DNA of 53,780 bases from RFTU01 sp046094505 (GTDB lineage: Bacteria; Pseudomonadota; Gammaproteobacteria; Burkholderiales; Burkholderiaceae_C). Of the stretch, positions 48,490 through 53,780 are shown one piece after another. The notes beneath the pieces are model-generated. The model was given only the letters and a program-made list of their open reading frames with translations. It made no database searches and had not been told where the DNA came from. The stretch spans positions 1 through 53,780 of the forward strand of contig JBJTHN010000041.1 of the NCBI GenBank assembly GCA_046094505.1. Reading direction: 5' to 3'. Made by a program: the position numbers and the translations under genes. The first letter of the stretch is position 1. Each line of letters begins with the position of its first letter.

Positions 48490-49464
48490 TCAGTCCGCCG
48501 TGATTTTGCGGCTGCGGATGATGTTGCCCCAGTACTCCGTCTCACGGGTCACCAGGGCCGCCAGGCCCTGGGGGTCTGCGTGGCGAATCTCGATGCCGCT
48601 CTTGTCGGCCGCTGCCTTGGCCTCGGGCGTGGCCAAGGCCTTTCGGGTGGCCTCGGCCAGCTGCGCCAATACCGGCGCTGGCGTGCCGGCCGGGGCGAAC
48701 AGGGCGACCCAGGCCTCCAACTCAAAACCCGGCATGCCGGCTTCGGCCGTGGTGGGCACACTGGGCATGCCGGGGTGGCGAACCTTGCCCGTCACCGCAT
48801 AGGCCTTGAGCTTGCCGGCCTGCACATGCTGCATCACCGAAGGCGGCGTGGTGATGAAGACCTGCACCTGCCCGCCCAGCACATCGGCAATGGCCGCACC
48901 CGAACCCTTGTACGGCACATGGACCATGTCGGTGCCGGTGGCCTGCTCGAACATGGCCGTGCCCACATGGGCCAAGGAGCCATTGCCCTGTGAGGCGTAG
49001 TTCAGCTTGCCGGGGTTGGCCTTGAGGTGGGCGATGAAGCCCTTGAGCTCGTTTGCCGGAATAGAAGGGTGCGCGGCGATCACATTGGTGGCCGCGGTCA
49101 ACTGCGCGATCGGTGCAAAGTCTTTTTGCGCCCAGGGCAGCTTGGGAAACATGGCCGGGTTGCCCACGTGGGCGGCCGAGTAGGAAATCAAGAGGGTGTG
49201 GCCGTCCTTGGGTGCGTTGGCCACCTGTTGCATGCCGATGTTGCCGCTGGCGCCGGGCTTGTTTTCGATGATCACGCTGCCCCCCAGCGCCTTGGCCAGC
49301 TGATCGGCCAGCAGCCGTGCCGAGGTGTCCACCACGCCGCCCGGGGTGTAGGGCACCACCAGGGTGATCGGCTTGCTGGGGAAGGACTGCGCCAGGGCTG
49401 CGGGGGCGATCAGGGCACAGGCAACGGCGGCCGCGGCGGCGACCAGGGTGCGGCGGGTGGACAT
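48490..49464 (-). CDS. Bug-family tripartite tricarboxylate transporter solute-binding protein
   Basis: A 324-residue periplasmic binding protein. A signal peptide ends near AALAQS (residue about 26). FPSKPITLVVPYTPGGVVDTSAR and VIIENKPGASGNIGMQ are the Bug/TctC signature, and the MVHVPYKGSGAAIADVLGGQV block lines the pocket. No TctA/TctB membrane genes are adjacent, which is common for the many orphan Bug proteins of Burkholderiales. Ligand unknown, usually a carboxylate. Diverges from gshA. Confidence 0.95.
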   Translation of the reverse strand: MSTRRTLVAAAAAVACALIAPAALAQSFPSKPITLVVPYTPGGVVDTSARLLADQLAKALGGSVIIENKPGASGNIGMQQVANAPKDGHTLLISYSAAHVGNPAMFPKLPWAQKDFAPIAQLTAATNVIAAHPSIPANELKGFIAHLKANPGKLNYASQGNGSLAHVGTAMFEQATGTDMVHVPYKGSGAAIADVLGGQVQVFITTPPSVMQHVQAGKLKAYAVTGKVRHPGMPSVPTTAEAGMPGFELEAWVALFAPAGTPAPVLAQLAEATRKALATPEAKAAADKSGIEIRHADPQGLAALVTRETEYWGNIIRSRKITAD

Positions 49465-49619
49465 GGGGGGGCTCCTTGGAGGGATGGACGATGCATGTGG
49501 AGTATGGCGTTGACGGTAAACCGGCGTGCAGGGCCGGAATTAGGGTCAAGGGGCGTGCCAGGCAGCCTGGTCCGCTTCCAGCTTGACGCTTGCAAATCCG
49601 GGCGGCTGCCTCACATTCC

Positions 49620-49625
49620 TACAAT
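49620..49625 (+). promoter_or_regulatory. -10 candidate (TACAAT) for gshA
   Basis: TACAATC lies 63 nt before the gshA ATG in the 224-bp gap from the divergent Bug gene. No well-spaced -35 is seen. Confidence 0.4.
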
Positions 49626-49688
49626 CAGGGCTTGTGCTCCGGGTCGCCATGCGGTTGGCGCCCCCGTCCCCCTGCCCCGAGGAATCCC

Positions 49689-50984
49689 ATGGTCCCCCAC
49701 CTGATCACCGCCCTGACCGGCCCCATCAACGAGCTCGAGCAACGCATCCTGGAGTCGATGCCGGCCATCGTGCGCTGGTTCCGGCTGGAGTGGATGGAGC
49801 ACACGCCCCCCTTCTACACCTCGGTCGACGTGCGCAACGCCGGCTTCAAGCTGGCCCCGGTGGACACCAACCTGTTCCCCGGTGGCTGGAACAACCTCAC
49901 CGAAGAGATGCTGCCCCTGGCCGTGCAGGCGGCCATGGCGGCCATTGAAAAGATTTGCCCTGAGGCCAAGAACCTGCTGCTGATTCCCGAGCGGCACACG
50001 CGCAACACCTTCTACCTCACCAACGTGCAGCGCTTGATGCAGATCTTCACGCAGGCGGGTTTGAATGTGCGCTTGGGCACGCTGGACGAAACCATCGAAA
50101 AGCCCACCGAGCTCACCCTGCCCGATGGCGGCACCCTGACGCTCGAACCCCTGATCCGCACCCGGCACCGATTGGGCTTGAAGGACTTCGACCCCTGCAC
50201 CATTTTGCTGAACAACGACCTGTCGGTCGGCATTCCCCAGGTGCTGCAAAACCTGCACGAACAGTACCTGCTGCCGCCCTTGCACGCCGGATGGGCGGTG
50301 CGGCGCAAGACCAAGCACTTCCACAGTTATGAAGAGGTGGCCAAGAAGTTCGCCAAGCTCATGGGCATGGACCCCTGGCTGATCAACCCCATGTACGCCC
50401 AGTGCGGCGAAGTGAACTTCGCCGAGGGGCAGGGCATCGAGTGCATTCAGACCCAGGTCGATGCGCTGATCACCAAGGTTCGGCGCAAGTACAAGGAGTA
50501 CGGCATTCAGGAAAAGCCCTTCGTGGTGGTCAAGGCCGACGCCGGCACCTACGGCATGGGCATCATGACCGTGCGCGACGCCGCTGAACTCAACGAGATT
50601 GGCCGCCGCACCAAGAACAAGATGAGCATGATCAAGGAAGGCCAACCGATGTCCGAGGTCATCATCCAAGAGGGCGTACTCACCAATGAACGCGTCAACG
50701 ACGCGGTGGCCGAACCGGTGGTCTACATGCTCGACCGCTATGTGGTGGGGGGGTTCTACCGGGTGCACGCCGAGCGCGGCGTGGACGAGAACCTCAATGC
50801 CCCCGGCGCGGCCTTTGTGCCCCTGGCCTTTGCCGAGCCCAACCACCTGCCCCGCCCGGGCGTGAAGCCCGGCGCCTCCGCGCCCAATCGTTTCTACATG
50901 TACGGGGTGATCGCCCGCCTGGCCATGTTGGCTGCCAGCTACGAACTCGAGGCCACCGACCCCGAGGCCGAGGTTTACGACTAA
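49689..50984 (+). CDS. gshA: Glutamate-cysteine ligase (proteobacterial GshA type)
   Basis: A 431-residue ATP-dependent ligase that makes gamma-glutamylcysteine, the first step of glutathione synthesis. The sequence (SVDVRNAGFKLAPVDTNLFPGG, VVVKADAGTYGMGIMTV, a GGFYRVHAERGVDENLNAPG segment) is that of the GshA family found in beta- and acidophilic proteobacteria, unrelated in length to the E. coli enzyme. GAGGAA lies 5 nt upstream of the ATG. kup and then gshB follow in the same direction. Confidence 0.95.
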   Translation: MVPHLITALTGPINELEQRILESMPAIVRWFRLEWMEHTPPFYTSVDVRNAGFKLAPVDTNLFPGGWNNLTEEMLPLAVQAAMAAIEKICPEAKNLLLIPERHTRNTFYLTNVQRLMQIFTQAGLNVRLGTLDETIEKPTELTLPDGGTLTLEPLIRTRHRLGLKDFDPCTILLNNDLSVGIPQVLQNLHEQYLLPPLHAGWAVRRKTKHFHSYEEVAKKFAKLMGMDPWLINPMYAQCGEVNFAEGQGIECIQTQVDALITKVRRKYKEYGIQEKPFVVVKADAGTYGMGIMTVRDAAELNEIGRRTKNKMSMIKEGQPMSEVIIQEGVLTNERVNDAVAEPVVYMLDRYVVGGFYRVHAERGVDENLNAPGAAFVPLAFAEPNHLPRPGVKPGASAPNRFYMYGVIARLAMLAASYELEATDPEAEVYD

Positions 50985-51021
50985 CGCCCGCGCGGCTATC
51001 CGCTACAGTGAGTGCCCCAGA

Positions 51022-51053
51022 GCGCAAAATGTTGCAGCGCAGCATTTTTGTGC
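51022..51053 (+). other. Hairpin in the kup leader
   Basis: GCGCAAAATG and CATTTTTGTGC are near-complementary arms (one extra T, one G-U) around an 11-nt loop, within the 121-bp gshA-kup gap. CACAATC at 51053-51059 is a possible -10 that follows directly. There is no strong T-run after the stem, so termination is uncertain. Confidence 0.4.
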
Positions 51054-51105
51054 ACAATCTGGTCTGTGAGCTTCTGAAGGCCCGCTCCTGCGGACCGCCT
51101 TCTCT

Positions 51106-52992
51106 GTGAACCCTCCTTCCACCGCAACCCGATCCCCCACCGTTCAGGCCACCTTGGCCCTGGCTGCCTTGGGCGTGGTTTACGGCGACATTGGCACCAG
51201 CCCGCTGTACGCCCTCAAGGAAGTCTTCCACGGTGGCCATGTGGCGCTGACCCCGGACAACATCCTGGGGGTCTTGTCCCTGCTGTTCTGGACCATGACC
51301 ATCGTGGTCTCGGTCAAGTATGTGCTGCTGATCCTGCGGGCCGACAACAACGGCGAAGGCGGTTTGATTGCGATGCTGGCCCTGGCCACCAGTGCCGTGA
51401 AGGACCAGCCCCGGCTGCGCAACGTCTTGATGATGATGGGCCTATTTGGCACGGCCATCTTTTTTGGCGACGCCGTGATCACACCGGCCATGACGGTGCT
51501 GTCGGCCGTGGAAGGCATCGATGTCTATGCGCCGCAGTACCACGACCTGATCGTGCCCTTGTCGCTGTTGGTGTTGGCCGCCCTGTTCGCGGTCCAGCGC
51601 TTTGGCACCGCCTCGGTAGGACGGGCCTTCGGGCCCTTGATGTTGCTGTGGTTCACCTCGCTGGCCCTGTTGGGCATTCCATCGATCCTCGAAAACCCTT
51701 CCGTTTTGGCCGCTTTGAATCCGGTCTATGCGGTGGACTTTGGTCTGAGCAACGGGTGGATCGCCTTCGTCGCCCTGGGCGCCGTGGTGCTGGTGGTCAC
51801 CGGTGGCGAAGCCCTGTACGCAGACCTCGGACACTTCGGCAAGCGGCCCATCCGCATCGCCTGGTACGGGATGGTCATGCCCGCCCTGGTGTTGAACTAT
51901 TTCGGCCAGGGCGCACTGCTGTTGCGGTCGCCTGAAGCCATCAAGAACCCCTTCTACCTGATCGCACCGGACTGGGCGGAAATCCCGCTGTTCATCCTGG
52001 CCACCCTGGCGGCCATCGTGGCGTCTCAGGCGCTCATCACCGCCGCTTTTTCAGTGACCAAGCAGGCCATCCAACTGGGCATCCTGCCGCGCATGCGCAT
52101 CCTGCACACCTCGGTGCGCGACACCGGGCAGATCTACGTGCCCTTCATCAATTGGATGCTGTTTGCCTTCGTGGTGGTGGCGGTGTCGTTCTTCGGTTCT
52201 TCGAGCAAGCTGGCCGGTGCCTATGGCGTGGCCGTCACCATCGACATGACCATCACCACCGTGATGACCTTCTTCGTCATTCGACACGGATGGAAGTACC
52301 CGCTGCCGCTGTGCATCTTGGCCACCATCTTCTTCTTCATCATCGATGTGGCCTTCCTGTCGTCCAACCTGCTCAAGCTGTTCGCCGGGGGCTGGTTCCC
52401 CTTGTTGATCGGCCTGGGCATGTTCACCCTGATGCTGACCTGGCGCCAAGGCTCGGCCCTGCTGCGCGAGCGTTTGCGCGATGAGGCCATCCCCCTGCAG
52501 GACTTTCTGGACGCGGTGTTCGTGCATCCGCCCACCCGTGTTCCGGGTACCGCCGTCTTCATGACCCCCGACCCCGGGTTCACGCCCACGGCCATGATGC
52601 ACAACCTCAAGCACAACAAGGTGCTGCATGAGCGCAACCTGTTTGTGACCGTGCGCCACCACGATGTGCCCTGGGTCGGCTTCAACGAGCGGCTGCAGGT
52701 GGACAGCCTGGGTCACGACTGCTGGGCGGTGACGCTGAACTTCGGCTTCAAGAACGAGCCCGATGTGCCCCAAGCGCTGGCCCTGCTCAAGACCCACTGG
52801 GTGGTCCTGGACGAGATGGACACCAGCTACTTCCTCAGCCGTGACATCGTCATCCCAACCTTGGGCCAGGGCATGTCCATGTGGCGCGAGAAGCTGTTTG
52901 CCGGCTTGCACCGCAACGCCGCCGCCGCGGCCGACTTCCTGCGCCTGCCCACCAACCGCGTGGTGGAGCTGGGCTCCAAGGTCGAAATCTAA
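51106..52992 (+). CDS. kup: Kup-type potassium uptake protein
   Basis: A 628-residue proton-coupled potassium importer. LGVVYGDIGTSPLYALKE at the N-terminus is the family signature; twelve hydrophobic segments fill residues about 15-450, followed by a soluble C-terminal domain. A GTG at 51106 is the only start that retains the first helix; no clear ribosome site precedes it. It lies between gshA and gshB in the same direction. Confidence 0.95.
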   Translation: MNPPSTATRSPTVQATLALAALGVVYGDIGTSPLYALKEVFHGGHVALTPDNILGVLSLLFWTMTIVVSVKYVLLILRADNNGEGGLIAMLALATSAVKDQPRLRNVLMMMGLFGTAIFFGDAVITPAMTVLSAVEGIDVYAPQYHDLIVPLSLLVLAALFAVQRFGTASVGRAFGPLMLLWFTSLALLGIPSILENPSVLAALNPVYAVDFGLSNGWIAFVALGAVVLVVTGGEALYADLGHFGKRPIRIAWYGMVMPALVLNYFGQGALLLRSPEAIKNPFYLIAPDWAEIPLFILATLAAIVASQALITAAFSVTKQAIQLGILPRMRILHTSVRDTGQIYVPFINWMLFAFVVVAVSFFGSSSKLAGAYGVAVTIDMTITTVMTFFVIRHGWKYPLPLCILATIFFFIIDVAFLSSNLLKLFAGGWFPLLIGLGMFTLMLTWRQGSALLRERLRDEAIPLQDFLDAVFVHPPTRVPGTAVFMTPDPGFTPTAMMHNLKHNKVLHERNLFVTVRHHDVPWVGFNERLQVDSLGHDCWAVTLNFGFKNEPDVPQALALLKTHWVVLDEMDTSYFLSRDIVIPTLGQGMSMWREKLFAGLHRNAAAAADFLRLPTNRVVELGSKVEI

Positions 52993-53112
52993 GGGCTGCG
53001 GCGAAGCGCTGGGGCTCATAGATGCCCTGGTCACGCAGGTCGCGCGGGCCTGTGCCCCTGTTCGGCACGAAGGGCGCCTTTGTGCAACAGTTGCTGTCCG
53101 AACGGAGCCCCC

Positions 53113-53780
53113 ATGAAACTGTTGTTCATCGCCGACCCGCTGGAGTCCTTCAAGATTGCCAAGGACAGCACCTACGCCATGATGCGCGAGGCCCAGCGAC
53201 GTGGCCACACCCTGATGGCCTGCGAGCCCAAGGACGTGCGCTGGCTGCGGGGTGAGAAGGTCACGGCATTCGTGCGCGACGTGGCCGTGCTGGACACGCC
53301 GGTGGACCCCTATGAATGGTTCACAGCGGCACAGGCTGCGCCCTATGAGCGCCCCCAGGTGCTGGCCGAGGTGGACGCGGTGCTGATGCGCAAGGACCCG
53401 CCGTTTGACAGCGAGTACTTCTACGCCACTCACCTAATGGGTCAAGCCGAAAGAGAAGGCGCTTGCGTCTTCAACCGTCCGGCTGCGTTGCGCGACCATC
53501 CCGAAAAGCTGTCGATCCTAGAGTTCGCATCCTATATCGCCCCCACTTTGGTCACCCGTCAAGAAGCCGATGTGAGGGCTTTCCACGCAGAGCACCACGA
53601 CATCATCCTCAAGCCGCTCGACGGCATGGGGGGCATGGGCATTTTCAGAGTGGGCGCCGACGGGCTCAACCTGGGCAGCATCATCGAGACGCTGAACCGA
53701 GGCGGTGCGCAGACGCTCATGGTTCAAAAGTATTTGCCGCAGATCACGCAAGGCGACAAGCGCGTCCTCGTGATCGGTGG
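53113..53780 (+). CDS. gshB: Glutathione synthetase, cut by the window end
   Basis: An open frame from ATG 53113 to the last base, 222 codons without a stop. MKLLFIADPLESFKIAKDST is the start of GshB, and LILKPLDGMGGMGIF-like ATP-grasp residues (IILKPLDGMGGMGIFRV) and QKYLPQITQGDKRVLV follow. It adds Gly to gamma-glutamylcysteine. CGGAG lies 5 nt before the ATG. The remaining third of the protein lies beyond the window. Confidence 0.95.
   Translation, partial: MKLLFIADPLESFKIAKDSTYAMMREAQRRGHTLMACEPKDVRWLRGEKVTAFVRDVAVLDTPVDPYEWFTAAQAAPYERPQVLAEVDAVLMRKDPPFDSEYFYATHLMGQAEREGACVFNRPAALRDHPEKLSILEFASYIAPTLVTRQEADVRAFHAEHHDIILKPLDGMGGMGIFRVGADGLNLGSIIETLNRGGAQTLMVQKYLPQITQGDKRVLVIG

Overview
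The window reads as an ordinary chromosomal stretch of a high-GC betaproteobacterium, most likely a Comamonadaceae member (Burkholderiales). This is an inference from the proteins: a methionine synthase split into two genes, a PhaM-type polyhydroxyalkanoate granule protein, a proteobacterial-type GshA beside gshB, a Bug-family solute-binding protein, a TorF-like porin/glnK/amtB operon and an S-adenosylhomocysteine (SAH) riboswitch. I see no integrase, transposase, CRISPR array, rRNA or phage gene. Genes are tightly packed with many 1-8 bp stop/start overlaps.

Layout. 1-5.6 kb: tRNA-Arg(CCG), a membrane-anchored cytochrome c, then a leftward run ilvE - zinc-finger protein - purU - NTF2-like - YheT-type hydrolase - hypothetical. 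5.6-9.4 kb: a family 25 glycosyltransferase convergent with a leftward alr-arfB-radA group. 9.6-16.2 kb: a rightward series dedA, EamA transporter, glutathione peroxidase, aromatic aminotransferase, a cryptochrome/photolyase, a DUF2256 mini-protein and an iron-sulfur (6-4)-type photolyase. 16.2-18.1 kb: a leftward DUF885 lipoprotein. 18.2-23.1 kb: a complete livHMGFK-type branched-chain amino acid ABC transporter closed by a strong terminator. 23.2-24.9 kb: a third, antenna-less photolyase-family gene overlapping a Coq7-like di-iron hydroxylase gene.

25-36.2 kb is a C2-acid utilisation locus. A LysR regulator diverges from gcl-hyi-glxR-ttuD plus a class II aldolase and a tautomerase, and these converge on leftward glcD-glcE-glcF. 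Together they should oxidise glycolate to glyoxylate, condense it to tartronate semialdehyde, reduce it to glycerate and phosphorylate it to 2-phosphoglycerate. 36.2-39.4 kb holds a FIST-domain sensor, PhaM and a DUF3108 protein.

39.4-45 kb: the two halves of cobalamin-dependent methionine synthase, with an SAH riboswitch lying between them, then convergent comM. 45.2-48 kb: a nitrogen-control operon (porin, glnK, amtB) with a visible NtrC-like site and sigma-54 promoter. 48-53.8 kb: a small hypothetical gene, a Bug-family binding protein, then gshA, kup and a gshB cut by the window end.

The most notable items are the intercistronic SAH riboswitch, the concentration of three different photolyase-family genes plus DUF2256 within 12 kb, the unusual domain plan of the third photolyase-like protein, and the nitrogen-regulated outer-membrane channel.
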